Source of the DNA: Methylomonas rivi
Lineage (GTDB): Bacteria; Pseudomonadota; Gammaproteobacteria; Methylococcales; Methylomonadaceae
Assembly (NCBI RefSeq): GCF_024505165.1
Contig: NZ_JANIBK010000003.1
Location: 1-64,000 of the forward strand
Length of the DNA: 64,000 nt
Reading direction: 5' to 3'
In this document: piece after piece, positions 17,785 through 26,767 of the stretch
Layout: every line of letters begins with the position of its first letter
Position numbering within the stretch: the first letter of the stretch is position 1
Notes under the pieces: model-generated
What the model was told of the DNA's origin: nothing
Databases searched by the model: none
The model's input: the letters and a program-made list of their open reading frames with translations, nothing else
Program-made: the position numbers and the translations under genes

Positions 17785-18598
17785 ACTATTACCTCGTTTC
17801 AATATTATCGTTGGCTTGCACAATCACGGCATTGAGAATATGCCCGCAAATATTTCTAAAAAATCATTAAATATCAGCAAATTGAATGCCATACTTAATG
17901 TTAAAAATAGATAAAGTTAAAGTTATTTCTCTTGCAACATGAGAAGTTTCCCGTGAAACAAAAAAACGGGTTACGAGCAAACAGTGCAAAATCCAGCGCC
18001 GTTAAGTTCGGATAATAAATACAGTTTTAAACTATCGTCCAAGCCGTGGAAAATGCTAGCGCCGCATGAATTCGGCAGGTTTTTGCATCTCCAAGCGTTC
18101 TATATGTTTTACCGGAAACGGCAAAAAACCGGACACATTACTGCAACAAAAGCCTTCAAGCACATGATATTTAACTAACTCCCCAAGACGGGAATGGCTC
18201 GACATGGTTATTTCATGTCGACCTCCACGCATGCCTCTACCGGAAACGTCGCTCTTCAACCGCCGGAGCGAAGAGCCCCCCCTCAAAACCCACACCCGGA
18301 TGAAGGTATGTAATGCATAAGTTTGAAGTACGTAGGCTTAGGTTTTACCGGCAATATCGGCATGCCTGTCCCCCTGCGTTCGGAGCCGGAGCATCAGGCC
18401 GGGAAAAGGAACATGCCAAGTCCGGTTGGTGGAGGCCTTACCTCGGCATCTGTCCTTGCGCCGCCGAGAGATACCATGAAGCTGCCGGGGAGGATGCGGT
18501 TGGACGCTTTTTTCCAGGCTATTTGCGATTGCCTTGAAGGGCTTTTATCCGCAATAACGGCCCGAAAAGAAATAGAGCTCTAAAACATGGCATTAAGC
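17785..18598. other. Unexplained 0.8-kb intergenic region with hairpins
   Basis: No convincing gene is visible in 814 bases. Several perfect inverted repeats stand out: TCGACATG/CATGTCGA (18199-18206 with 18214-18221, 7-base loop) and GCTCTTC/GAAGAGC (18251-18257 with 18270-18276, 12-base loop). The motif TACCGG recurs near 18113, 18237 and 18347. Short frames on both strands (18056-18295 minus; 18313-18537 and 18323-18583 plus) lack ribosome-binding sites and have odd composition. The region may encode a structured RNA, or be the remnant of a lost element. Confidence 0.5.
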
Positions 18599-18763
18599 TT
18601 ATTGGGCGAGCCCGGCTTTATTCGATTCCCGCGCCGATACCGCTTCGTTGTGCCGCTGGTTAATATAAGACCCGCCCACCACGAATGCCAGCACCAATAA
18701 ATACAACACAGCGGCAATATTTTTGACCCGTCTGCTACCATCATCGTTAATTCTATTTGTCAC
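18599..18763 (-). CDS. Small single-pass membrane protein, 54 aa
   Basis: I call this gene from GTG 18763, which is preceded by a strong GGGGGAG ribosome-binding sequence 6 bases away; an ATG at 18814 has none. The product starts with polar residues (TNRINDDGSRRVKN), has one transmembrane helix (IAAVLYLLVLAFVVGGSYI) and ends in a polar tail with Glu, Arg and Lys. No family is recognised. It is divergent from another small membrane protein gene at 18934, sharing a 170-base promoter region. The inside-positive charge pattern suggests the N-terminus is cytoplasmic. Confidence 0.65.
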   Translation of the reverse strand: MTNRINDDGSRRVKNIAAVLYLLVLAFVVGGSYINQRHNEAVSARESNKAGLAQ

Positions 18764-18933
18764 GGCTTTCTCCCCCCGCAAAAGTGCCGGCATTTTACCG
18801 ATATATCGCGCCATGCAACAAGTTGTGTAACTTAGTCACCGACATTTTATCAATCTATCCTTATATTCTAAATCGCCTCTAAACCATTACTGGTTTTGCA
18901 GGCCAACTTAACAATTAGAAAAGGTAGGAAATC

Positions 18934-19113
18934 ATGTTGGACTTAATTTTTAACTTTGCCTCGGGCATTCTGCATATGAACCTGAGGGACCCGCACGACA
19001 TTCCCTTCGCATTACCCTTGGTGTTTTCGGCCGTATTGGGTTTCGTGATGGGCTTCATCATGTTGCATTTTATCGCCAATGAAAACAAGTCGAAAAACGA
19101 TCGGAACGACTAA
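18934..19113 (+). CDS. Small membrane protein, 59 aa
   Basis: An ATG at 18934 with AGGTAGGA just upstream opens a 59-codon frame ending in TAA at 19111-19113. The protein has an amphipathic N-terminus, an HMNLRDPHDIPF segment, a hydrophobic helix (ALPLVFSAVLGFVMGFIML) and a Lys/Asn/Asp-rich tail. The Gly-x3-Gly spacing within the helix may favour packing. It overlaps the end of the convergent Crp/Fnr gene by 4 bases. I do not recognise a family. The strong ribosome-binding site and clean membrane topology make it a likely real gene missed by length cut-offs. Confidence 0.68.
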   Translation: MLDLIFNFASGILHMNLRDPHDIPFALPLVFSAVLGFVMGFIMLHFIANENKSKNDRND

Positions 19114-19784
19114 TGTTCGGACGAACCGGCAATGACTTGTTTTAATGCTTCGGCATCGACAATTTCAATGCTGCCCCTTTTCATACTCAACCAACCATAA
19201 CTTTCAAACCGCTTTAAATGCCGGGAAACCACTTCACGAACCGAGCCCATTTCCAGGGCCAGTTCGTGATGGGTTTTATGTATCGTCCCGGATTGGCCGG
19301 CCAACAGTACCCTGGCCAATTTTTGATCGACCGTGCCAAAACTGAGCGCTTCCATGCGTTTAATCACATCGGCCAAACGAGAGGAGAAGCTGCGAAACAC
19401 AAATTCGCGAAAAAACGCCGAATACCCCAGACAGCGATGAAAGACCGGAGCCGGAATGGCAAATGCCTTGACTTCGGTTTCCGTAAACCCTTCCGCCGGA
19501 TAACGATTGTCCCCAAGCAGACAGGATGTGGTCAGCACACACGAATCCCCGGCCCGGACATGGTAGAGCAGAACTTCCCGGCCATCGGCGGAAATAATTT
19601 GCGCCTTGACGCTGCCGGATAACATCAGCAAATAATTTTCGCAGATTTTTCCGGGATAAAACACTTGTTGTCCGGCAGGCAGATTTACCAGCACGGCCGA
19701 ATCCATCAACTGCTTAAGAACCTTGTCGTCTTGATTGACGAACTCCGGAAAGTTTTGTTTCCATAAAGCCAGCTGCATCACCAT
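19110..19784 (-). CDS. Crp/Fnr-family transcriptional regulator
   Basis: The protein of about 224 residues has an N-terminal cyclic-nucleotide-binding-like beta barrel (residues 15-125, with SADGREVLLYHVRAGDSC) and a C-terminal winged helix-turn-helix (THHELALEMGSVREVVSRHL). There is no N-terminal FNR-type four-cysteine cluster, so it is probably not an oxygen-sensing Fe-S FNR. The cAMP-contact residues of Crp are not obvious. It follows the CBS-domain gene by under 30 bases on the same strand, suggesting cotranscription and a shared energy or redox signal. Start could be ATG 19784 or 19778; neither has a strong ribosome-binding site. Confidence 0.88.
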   Translation of the reverse strand: MVMQLALWKQNFPEFVNQDDKVLKQLMDSAVLVNLPAGQQVFYPGKICENYLLMLSGSVKAQIISADGREVLLYHVRAGDSCVLTTSCLLGDNRYPAEGFTETEVKAFAIPAPVFHRCLGYSAFFREFVFRSFSSRLADVIKRMEALSFGTVDQKLARVLLAGQSGTIHKTHHELALEMGSVREVVSRHLKRFESYGWLSMKRGSIEIVDAEALKQVIAGSSEH

Positions 19785-19812
19785 GGTCAAAGCGCGTCCA
19801 AGGCCCTACCGA

Positions 19813-20208
19813 TTAATGCGCGGAAACCAATGCTCTTAGGACGTCTACCCGGCTGATCATACCCACCATGGCACCATCTTGAAAAACCGGAAAACTCCTG
19901 ATCGGTGAATTTTGAAACTTGGCGGCCACATCGACCAAGCTGTCTTCAATATCGACCACCAATGGCGCCGCCGTCATAAACTCGCTCACTTTACCGGTCA
20001 TACTTTGGTTGTATGCCGATTCGATGACAACCTTCATGCCGTCTTTTTCGGAAAAAATACCCACCAGCTTACCGTGGCTATCGACTACCGGCACGCTAGT
20101 GATTTTGTGGTCCAACATCTTCTTAAATGCCAAAGACACTTCGGTGTCGGGGCTTACGGTTACCGGATGCTTGGACATGTAATCGGCTACAGCAATTTTA
20201 GCTAGCAT
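19813..20208 (-). CDS. Two-CBS-domain protein
   Basis: This 131-residue protein consists almost entirely of a CBS pair (Bateman module): residues 8-60, with the signature VPVVDSHGKLVGIFSEKD, and 75-128, with SFPVFQDGAMVGMISRVDVLR. CBS pairs bind adenosine nucleotides such as AMP, ATP or SAM and regulate partners. No catalytic domain is attached. It is the first gene of a probable two-gene operon with the Crp/Fnr regulator, so it may modulate that regulator; this is inference from position. Confidence 0.9.
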   Translation of the reverse strand: MLAKIAVADYMSKHPVTVSPDTEVSLAFKKMLDHKITSVPVVDSHGKLVGIFSEKDGMKVVIESAYNQSMTGKVSEFMTAAPLVVDIEDSLVDVAAKFQNSPIRSFPVFQDGAMVGMISRVDVLRALVSAH

Positions 20209-20480
20209 GGTGTCACCTCATTGTGGTTATTATTGTTGGACGGAAAGCGCCGGAGACCTAAATCGCCCGTTGTTTTCCGCCATCCGATTATTATAAAAAT
20301 CCGCGCCAGTATCCAGTTTTATCGGCATTTATTCCGCAATAAATTCGATTTTGTCTTGGCCGTCCTTGCCGTCGTGGCCGGATTAATAAAGCCGGCTGAT
20401 TTTTCATGGTTTTTTATTGTTGAAAAACCAAATTCAGCTAAACTGTTGGCGATTTCTCACTTTTCAAGGATTCCTACTAT

Positions 20481-21314
20481 ATGCCGATTCAGATGAACCA
20501 GTTGTTCGATAACATTCCTAAGCTGCCGCAAATTCCGGAAGTCGTTAGAACCATCATCAACCAACTTAACGACCCTCGCGCGGAAATGCTGGACATCGCT
20601 AAAAATGTTGAAAAAGAACAAGTTATTTCGCTGAAAATTTTGCGTTTGGTCAATTCGGCGCATTTCGGCCTGTCGCGGAAAATATCCTCTATCGATGAAG
20701 CCACCGTCATGCTGGGCATGAACCAGTTAAAAACCCTGGTCATAGCCTCGGGCATTGTTTCCTCCATGCCTAAAATCGAAAATTTCGACATCAGAAAATT
20801 CTGGAGCAACTGTTTCAGAACGGCCGTTTACGCCAAATGGCTGGCCGAACGCATTAGCAATTCCGGTGAGATTGCCTATACCGCCGGTTTAATCGGCAAT
20901 CTGGGAAATCTGTTGATTCATATCGGCCTACCCAGCGAAGCCAACGAAATCGACCAACATACCCGGGCCGGCCGTTCATCGCGCGCCAACTTCGAAAGAA
21001 CCTGTTTGGGTTTTACCAATCAGGATGTCTGTGCGGAATTATGCCGCCGCTGGAAATTCGGCGGCGAACTGGTGGAAGCCATTCAGCATTCCGGCGAGCC
21101 CTTGACTTTTGAGCAACCCTCCCCTATCGCTTGCTGTCTGCATCTTGCGCAATTTATCAGCGACGCGGTTGAAAAAGGCACATCGGAAGAAGATATTTTG
21201 GCCGCGCTTCCCTTGCCGGTTGCGGAAAAAATCGGCTTATCGGCAACGTTTTTTAACGCCCATCTTGCTGAAATCATGGCCCTACAATCCAAGCTGGAAG
21301 GGCTGGCGGACTAA
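20481..21314 (+). CDS. HDOD-domain signalling protein
   Basis: This 277-residue protein has an HDOD domain over residues 10-210, recognised from LPQIPEVVRTI, ILRLVNSAHFGLSRKISSI and the helix with AYTAGLIGNLG. HDOD is a relative of HD phosphohydrolases in which most metal ligands are lost, so catalysis is not expected. Members link stress, motility and c-di-GMP networks. AAGGA stands about 10 bases before the ATG. It is divergent from the CBS/Crp pair and is followed by a clear terminator, so it is monocistronic. Confidence 0.9.
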   Translation: MPIQMNQLFDNIPKLPQIPEVVRTIINQLNDPRAEMLDIAKNVEKEQVISLKILRLVNSAHFGLSRKISSIDEATVMLGMNQLKTLVIASGIVSSMPKIENFDIRKFWSNCFRTAVYAKWLAERISNSGEIAYTAGLIGNLGNLLIHIGLPSEANEIDQHTRAGRSSRANFERTCLGFTNQDVCAELCRRWKFGGELVEAIQHSGEPLTFEQPSPIACCLHLAQFISDAVEKGTSEEDILAALPLPVAEKIGLSATFFNAHLAEIMALQSKLEGLAD

Positions 21315-21323
21315 AGCGCGTCT

Positions 21324-21351
21324 AAAAAGCCTGTCTTGCATGGGCTTTTTT
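21324..21351 (+). terminator. Rho-independent terminator after the HDOD gene
   Basis: AAAAAGCC (21324-21331) pairs with GGCTTTTT (21343-21350) around an 11-base loop and runs into T residues. It starts 10 bases after the HDOD stop and reaches the end of the convergent lipoprotein gene; its A/T symmetry could let it work in both directions. Confidence 0.8.
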
Positions 21352-22060
21352 AAGGTTGGGGCGCGGGAGAGGCCGCCGGCAAGCGGTGCGGATTGTTCAT
21401 TACAATATCCTTCAATAGCAGATCGGTTTCGTCCACCGGCACCGCTACCATATGCCCGGTATTGGCGGCGAGATAAGGCTGCATGGCCGTCACCATGTAA
21501 GGGAAAATCAAGCGCAGATCATTACTTTGGCCTTGGCTTTGCACGCTGACCTTCCAGAGCTGTACCGGGGGCTTTTGCAGTAAATAGGCGGCCATATCGT
21601 AGGCTTCAAGCGTCAAATGCCGTTTGAAAACCGTATAGGTTTCGATATGCTGAGTATAGCCGTAAGCCATGCTTGGATAATACCGATAAGAGCGGTAATA
21701 CGGGTAATAGCCGAAATTGTTCATGATAGGTACCTCGTAGCTGTATTGGCGGATTTGCGGCTCTCCCGTCCCGTAATCCAAAAACAGCACCGCATCGCCA
21801 TCCTGCATCTGTTCGACTTTGACAAACCCCCGGTTAAGCAAAGCCTTCTCGACATATCCCTTGAACTCCATAAATTGCAAATCCTGCGGTTTAATGTCTT
21901 TGTTGGCGGGCAATATTACGAAGCGCCGCTTACCTTGGACATCACTTGCCGCCAGCGCATCCACTTCGGCATTAATTTGCAATTTCCGCGGCCCCATGGC
22001 GCAAGCGGACAACAGCATTAATGCGATATAGAGAAAAAGGCTGCACCGCATTTTATACAT
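21350..22060 (-). CDS. Lipoprotein, DUF4136-like, of unknown function
   Basis: This is an exported lipoprotein of about 236 residues. Its signal peptide is hydrophobic and ends in the lipobox LLSAC, followed by AMGPRKLQINAEVDAL. A Tyr-rich stretch (about residues 115-140, including YYPYYRSYRYYP) and an overall alpha/beta body are compatible with the DUF4136 lipoprotein family. I chose ATG 22060: it overlaps the preceding gene's stop by 8 bases, indicating translational coupling. It is the last gene of a three-gene set with a membrane protein and an SPFH-like coiled-coil protein. Family assignment is tentative, function unknown. Confidence 0.75.
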   Translation of the reverse strand: MYKMRCSLFLYIALMLLSACAMGPRKLQINAEVDALAASDVQGKRRFVILPANKDIKPQDLQFMEFKGYVEKALLNRGFVKVEQMQDGDAVLFLDYGTGEPQIRQYSYEVPIMNNFGYYPYYRSYRYYPSMAYGYTQHIETYTVFKRHLTLEAYDMAAYLLQKPPVQLWKVSVQSQGQSNDLRLIFPYMVTAMQPYLAANTGHMVAVPVDETDLLLKDIVMNNPHRLPAASPAPQP

Positions 22061-23123
22061 CGGTATTCTCAATGCCGTCTTCGCCATCGCTGTCAAGGTT
22101 TCCCGCCGCGCGCCAATGTCGCCGAGCAGAGTCGCGCCGCTGGATTTCCGCGAGCGTCTGCTTATCCGCCAAAACAGCCTGATGCGCCAACCGTTCCGTC
22201 AGCTGCCGGGCTTCCGCCAAGCGCTGCTTGGCGTCAAGCTCTTGCAGAGAACGCAATTCAATTTCAAGACTCGTTTCCTTGAGTTGCTGCTCATGCTCCA
22301 TTCGCGCGGCATGTAAGCGCCTTTCCACCTCGAGCTGCCGGGCAAGCTGTTGCTCCTTATCCTGTAACAATTGAATTTGCGCTTCGGCCTCGGCCAACTG
22401 GATTCGGCGCTGCATTTCGGCCAGTTGTTTAAGATGTTCCAGTTCCTGCTGTTTTGCCTGCAAGGCCTGCTGTTCGTTATAACGCTGTTGGCGTTGATGT
22501 TCCCGATTTTTTTCTTCGTTTAATTCGAAGGTTTTTTTCAGCACATGCAGATAAACGCTGTCTTTCCCTAACCGAACCTCGGGAAAGTCGGCAAAAACCA
22601 CCGTCATATGGCAAACGGCTTCGGCCTGGATGTGCTGCTGGGTCAACACTTCGCAAACCGTAATGGCTATGCGCTTTTCGTGCTCGGCCAGCCCCTTTTG
22701 CACCCAGCCGCCATCCGCTAACTTATGCAGTTCCTGGTTGATTTTATCTTCGATAACAGCCGCGTAAAGCCCCTGAATATGCCGATTAATGCTATCCAGC
22801 ACTTCCGGATTCTTTTGCACGTAATTCAAGGTGGCCTGAAAGCGCAAATCCAGCGCAATATTCACCGTGCAAAAATCGTCGAATAAATTTACTTGCCGCC
22901 GATAAGGCCAGGTTTCAATCGTTAACGGGTATAACTGGTGAAAAAAACGCTTGGTGAACTTGCCGGGGCGCAAAAACAGGCGCTGGAAGGGACCGATTTT
23001 AAGTACAACTACTTGCCGATCGGCATCGAAACCGGCCACCCACTGCTCGGGATCCGGCAAGTTTTGCTCGAAAAGGTCCTCGCCCGCCAGCCACGCTTCC
23101 AGCTCGTTATCGGCACTATTCAT
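22053..23123 (-). CDS. SPFH-like coiled-coil protein of unknown function
   Basis: The 356-residue protein has no signal peptide or transmembrane helix. Residues 35-190 have beta-rich then helical character resembling an SPFH/band-7 domain (for example FCTVNIALDLRF followed by a helix, then a second strand-helix unit). Residues 200-330 form a continuous Gln/Glu/Ala/Leu-rich coiled coil, and the C-terminus is acidic. Band-7 proteins such as stomatin and HflK/C end in comparable coiled coils, but the match here is by pattern only. Its ATG overlaps the stop of the membrane protein gene by 4 bases and its stop overlaps the lipoprotein start, so the three genes are tightly coupled. Confidence 0.7.
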   Translation of the reverse strand: MNSADNELEAWLAGEDLFEQNLPDPEQWVAGFDADRQVVVLKIGPFQRLFLRPGKFTKRFFHQLYPLTIETWPYRRQVNLFDDFCTVNIALDLRFQATLNYVQKNPEVLDSINRHIQGLYAAVIEDKINQELHKLADGGWVQKGLAEHEKRIAITVCEVLTQQHIQAEAVCHMTVVFADFPEVRLGKDSVYLHVLKKTFELNEEKNREHQRQQRYNEQQALQAKQQELEHLKQLAEMQRRIQLAEAEAQIQLLQDKEQQLARQLEVERRLHAARMEHEQQLKETSLEIELRSLQELDAKQRLAEARQLTERLAHQAVLADKQTLAEIQRRDSARRHWRAAGNLDSDGEDGIENTDV

Positions 23124-24373
23124 GGCTCGTCGGCAGGCGCTTTAGGCAAAGACTTGGCTTTGAGGGCCGCTATCTTGTCCGACATTTTTTCGGCAATCAG
23201 CGGATAGAGACTGGGCGCGAATTCAACGGTTCGGGCGTCCACTTTTCTTAAAAACCCCCGGCTCAGCAGCAAGCCGACCACAAACATCCGCGACCAGTCG
23301 GAATAACGGCGGGCTTTTTCCAGCTCGGACTTTTCGATGACCATTTCCAGCTCGTCGTTTTGATTGATGCGAAACTCGGAAAATTGCCGCAAACATTCGA
23401 ATACCAATTCCTCTTCCTGTACCGTTAAAGGCCCGGGAGCGGTAAATTCCAGACGGTACGACAGCAACACGGTAAAAAAATCCACCATGGCCGCGCAGGC
23501 AAAAGCAAACCAGGAAAAACCCTGCCACATGGCAAACGAAGGCTTCACCTCTTCCACGAATTGCTTATAAGTCATCAGCATGGGTGCGTCAGGCAACTGC
23601 AAGCCCGCGCTGCTGGAGAGTTGATTCACAATCAGCTGTATATCCTGGTAGTTTTTCAACATCTGATAGTAAGCCGTCTCCTGATTTTGGGCGACATCCA
23701 AATCCCCCAAACTGGTTTGCAGCTGGCGAATTTTGGCATCCAAATCCAGAAAGGCTTGCTCTTGAACTTGAAACGCCTGTTTTTTTTCCTGATATATCTG
23801 ATTGTAATGCCGCCAAAAAGGCCCTTCTCCGATTTGATTTTTATAGCCGGGCGCTATTTGTTCGTGGGTGCCGAAATAGGCCTGGGATACGTCGGCGGAC
23901 GCTTTATCCAAAGCCTGTTGATGATTTTGCAATAATTGGCTTTTTTGCGCCAGAACGCTGCCAAGATAGGATTTAATATCCTGCCTGATCTGCTGCACCC
24001 GGTCGATATGCAGGGATTCCTGTTCGGATATTTCATAAAACTTGAAATACGAAAACGTAATCGATGCCGTCACCGCTATGCACAGCGAGCTAACCACCGA
24101 AAAATAGCGGACGCGATTGGCTGTCCAATGTATGCCGGCCATTTCCAGGGAGCAAATCACGATAATGGATTGAATGGCAATGGTGATGATCAATGCGATC
24201 CAGGGCGTAATGAAATGCGACAGCCCGTAATAGGTGGTAAACCCCGACGACACGCTCAGCATCAACACAATCGGAATCGTCCATATGCGCAGCATACTGA
24301 CGAACAGCGTCTGGATACGGTTGATCAGATAACCCAACCCGGCAGAGCGCAGTTTAATTCGCGAATCTTTCAT
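23120..24373 (-). CDS. Polytopic membrane protein with large helical loop
   Basis: The 417-residue protein has three hydrophobic segments near the N-terminus (about residues 28-48, 55-75, 90-112). Then comes a long polar, Gln-rich helical region (115-285), a fourth membrane segment (about 290-312, GFSWFAFACAAMVDFFTVLL) and a cytoplasmic C-terminal part of about 100 residues. The helical loop is probably periplasmic. I recognise no family. The gene begins 31 bases after cysK and overlaps the SPFH-like gene by 4 bases (ATGA). Position behind the sigma-E operon suggests an envelope function. Confidence 0.72.
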   Translation of the reverse strand: MKDSRIKLRSAGLGYLINRIQTLFVSMLRIWTIPIVLMLSVSSGFTTYYGLSHFITPWIALIITIAIQSIIVICSLEMAGIHWTANRVRYFSVVSSLCIAVTASITFSYFKFYEISEQESLHIDRVQQIRQDIKSYLGSVLAQKSQLLQNHQQALDKASADVSQAYFGTHEQIAPGYKNQIGEGPFWRHYNQIYQEKKQAFQVQEQAFLDLDAKIRQLQTSLGDLDVAQNQETAYYQMLKNYQDIQLIVNQLSSSAGLQLPDAPMLMTYKQFVEEVKPSFAMWQGFSWFAFACAAMVDFFTVLLSYRLEFTAPGPLTVQEEELVFECLRQFSEFRINQNDELEMVIEKSELEKARRYSDWSRMFVVGLLLSRGFLRKVDARTVEFAPSLYPLIAEKMSDKIAALKAKSLPKAPADEP

Positions 24374-24404
24374 TCGGCAAGAGGTAAATAGATAAACCGC
24401 GAGG

Positions 24405-25310
24405 CTAGCTCATGCTCAAATAGCGCTCGCCGGTATCGTGTACGATGGTGACGACGGTTTTGCCGACCCCTAACCGGGCAGCGACGCGCAACGCCGCGCA
24501 CACGCTGGCACCGGAAGAAATACCGGCCATAATGCCTTCTTCCCGGATCAGCCGTTTACGCATGGCGAAAGCGTCTTCCGTGCTGACCAGCTCGATACCG
24601 TCCAATAAATCCACATCCAGATTTTTAGGCACGAAACCCGCCCCGATGCCTTGTATCTTGTGCGGACTATGCGTGCCGCCGGAGATGACCGGCGATTCGG
24701 ACGGCTCCACGGCAATCGCCTTAAACTCGGGATTGCGGTTTTTAAGCACATCGGCGACCCCGGTAATCGTGCCCCCCGTCCCCACCCCGCAGACAAACGC
24801 ATCGATCTGACCATCCGTGCCGGACCAGATTTCCTGGGCCGTGGTCTGCCGATGCACCTCGGGATTGGCCGGATTTTCAAATTGCTGCGGCATGAAGGCG
24901 CCGGTTTCGGCCACAATTTCATGGGCTTTATTAATCGCCCCTTTCATGCCTTCGCCGCCGGGTGTCAGTACGATTTCCGCGCCGTACAAAGCCAGTAGCT
25001 GCCGCCTTTCGATCGACATGGTATCCGGCATCACCAAGGTACAGCGGTAGCCGCGCGCGGCGGCTATCATGGCCAAGGCAATACCGGTATTACCGGAGGT
25101 GGGTTCGACAATGCTGCCCCCGGCTTTTAAAACGCCCGATTTTTCGGCGGCTTGGATCATAGCCTGGCCGATCCGGTCCTTGACCGACCCGCCCGGATTT
25201 CTGGATTCCAACTTAACCAGGACGGTGGCCGAGTCATCGGGCACAATCCTATGCAGTTTGACTAACGGCGTATTACCAATTAATTGCGTAATGTTGATTG
25301 CGTTAGCCAT
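24405..25310 (-). CDS. cysK: Cysteine synthase (O-acetylserine sulfhydrylase)
   Basis: This PLP enzyme of about 301 residues condenses O-acetylserine with sulfide to cysteine. The PLP lysine lies in GGSVKDRIG (about residue 42). The substrate loop SGNTG, the phosphate-binding loop GTGGTITG and the C-terminal GISSGASV segment are all present. The length and the PTSGNTG loop fit CysK more than CysM. I prefer ATG 25310 over a TTG two codons earlier; a GAGG site lies about 10 bases upstream. It follows mucD by 14 bases, so cotranscription with the sigma-E operon is possible and unusual. Confidence 0.93.
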   Translation of the reverse strand: MANAINITQLIGNTPLVKLHRIVPDDSATVLVKLESRNPGGSVKDRIGQAMIQAAEKSGVLKAGGSIVEPTSGNTGIALAMIAAARGYRCTLVMPDTMSIERRQLLALYGAEIVLTPGGEGMKGAINKAHEIVAETGAFMPQQFENPANPEVHRQTTAQEIWSGTDGQIDAFVCGVGTGGTITGVADVLKNRNPEFKAIAVEPSESPVISGGTHSPHKIQGIGAGFVPKNLDVDLLDGIELVSTEDAFAMRKRLIREEGIMAGISSGASVCAALRVAARLGVGKTVVTIVHDTGERYLSMS

Positions 25311-25324
25311 ATGCAAAATACCTC

Positions 25325-26722
25325 TTATTTATCGATCTTGAACGCTAAAAAAACCGGACTGCCGTTACGCTGAATCAGCATGGCAATGGATTTATCCACC
25401 GGCAGTTTAGCAACAATTTTATTAAAGTCGGCAACATCTTTTACCGGCGCGTTTTGCACCCGTAAAATGACGTCTCCGGGTTGAATACCGGCATCCAGGG
25501 CGATACCTTTGCCGACTTTTTGCACCAGCACACCGTTTTTTTCAACCTGCAATTGCTGACGCTGCTCTTCGGTCAGATCGGCCACCGCCAAACCAAGCCT
25601 GTTTACAGTAGTTTCAGGCATCGAACTAGGCGCCAACTGTACCGCCTGAGCCGGCAGCAGACCCACTTTTACGGACAAATCCTCCTTGTCGCCCTGGCGG
25701 ATGATTTTCAGCGTGGCTTTCTCGTCGACGGGCGTCATGCCCACGATAGGCGGCAATTCGCCGGACGTTTCGATGACGTGGCCATCGAACTCGACGATAA
25801 TATCGCCAACCTGCAGACCGGCCTTTTCGGCCGGACCGCCGGGTATGACCTTGGCAACCAAGGCGCCATGCGGTCTGTCCATGCCGAACGATTCGGCCAA
25901 CTGGCGGGTAACGTCCTGAATTTGCACGCCCAACCAACCGCGCGATACCTTGCCCTTGACTTTGATTTGTTCGGCGACATTCATGGCCACATCGATCGGA
26001 ATCGCAAAAGACAGGCCCATATAACCGCCGGATCGGCTGTAAATTTGCGAGTTGATTCCCACCACTTGACCCTGCATGTTGAACAACGGACCGCCGGAAT
26101 TGCCGGGATTGATGGCTACGTCCGTTTGTATAAACGGCACATAATTACCATCCGGCAGACTGCGTCCCTTGGCGCTGACGATACCCGCGGTCACGGATTG
26201 TTCGAAACCGAACGGCGTGCCTATGGCCAACACCCATTCCCCAACTTGCAATTGTTCGGGGGCGCCGATTTGAACCACGGGCAAATCCTTGGAATCCACT
26301 TTCAGCAACGCCACATCGGTACTTTCATCGGAACCCACCAATTTCGCCAACAGTTCGCGCCGATCCTTCAGTTTAACCACAATTTCCGAGGCATTGTTGA
26401 CCACATGGTGGTTGGTCAAAATATAACCGTCCTTGGAAATTACGAAACCCGAACCCAGGGAATTCGTTTCCTTGGGAACATAGCCCCGGCCAGGCCCTTG
26501 AAAGAAATGCCGAAAAAAATCCTCCAATTCAGGCGGGATATCCTGGGGGATTTGTTGCTGATCGGGCTCCATCTGCAGTTCCGGCGCTTTTTGGGTAGTG
26601 CTGATATTGACCACCGCATCGCCATTGTTTTTTACCATTTCGGTAAAATCGGGCAACTGCGCGAAAGCCAGCGATGTCATCAGCATCCATAACCATACGC
26701 TATTTACAAATTTATTAAACAT
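25325..26722 (-). CDS. mucD: Periplasmic Do/DegP-type serine protease
   Basis: This exported HtrA protease of about 465 residues has a signal peptide ending AFA. Its trypsin-like domain carries catalytic His (LTNHHVV), Asp (STDVALLKV) and Ser (GNSGGPLFN), followed by two PDZ domains (first with [20 protein letters not shown], second with [14 protein letters not shown]). It degrades or refolds damaged envelope proteins. Start ATG 26722 is supported by GGAGA 5 bases upstream and by immediate onset of the signal peptide. As the fourth gene of algU-mucA-mucB-mucD it is the counterpart of Pseudomonas MucD, which limits sigma-E activation. Confidence 0.95.
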   Translation of the reverse strand: MFNKFVNSVWLWMLMTSLAFAQLPDFTEMVKNNGDAVVNISTTQKAPELQMEPDQQQIPQDIPPELEDFFRHFFQGPGRGYVPKETNSLGSGFVISKDGYILTNHHVVNNASEIVVKLKDRRELLAKLVGSDESTDVALLKVDSKDLPVVQIGAPEQLQVGEWVLAIGTPFGFEQSVTAGIVSAKGRSLPDGNYVPFIQTDVAINPGNSGGPLFNMQGQVVGINSQIYSRSGGYMGLSFAIPIDVAMNVAEQIKVKGKVSRGWLGVQIQDVTRQLAESFGMDRPHGALVAKVIPGGPAEKAGLQVGDIIVEFDGHVIETSGELPPIVGMTPVDEKATLKIIRQGDKEDLSVKVGLLPAQAVQLAPSSMPETTVNRLGLAVADLTEEQRQQLQVEKNGVLVQKVGKGIALDAGIQPGDVILRVQNAPVKDVADFNKIVAKLPVDKSIAMLIQRNGSPVFLAFKIDK

Positions 26723-26767
26723 GCATTCTCCATTCATACATTTCATACTTAAAAGCAGTTAATTTTT

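Noticed and set aside
18056-18295. Possible 79-codon minus-strand gene in the large gap
   Set aside because: No ribosome-binding site and composition unlike neighbours; the hairpins in the region run through it.
18313-18583. Two overlapping plus-strand frames (74 and 86 codons)
   Set aside because: They overlap in different frames with no ribosome-binding site and no recognisable domain; I kept the region as an unexplained stretch instead.
20221-20496. A 91-codon plus-strand frame upstream of the HDOD gene
   Set aside because: It overlaps the HDOD start in another frame and has no ribosome-binding site; the HDOD gene is clear.
25481-26692. A long open frame on the plus strand opposite mucD (about 403 codons)
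   Set aside because: It is antisense to a clear HtrA protease, is rich in His, Gln and Arg as expected for a shadow of GC-rich coding sequence, and has no ribosome-binding site or family features.
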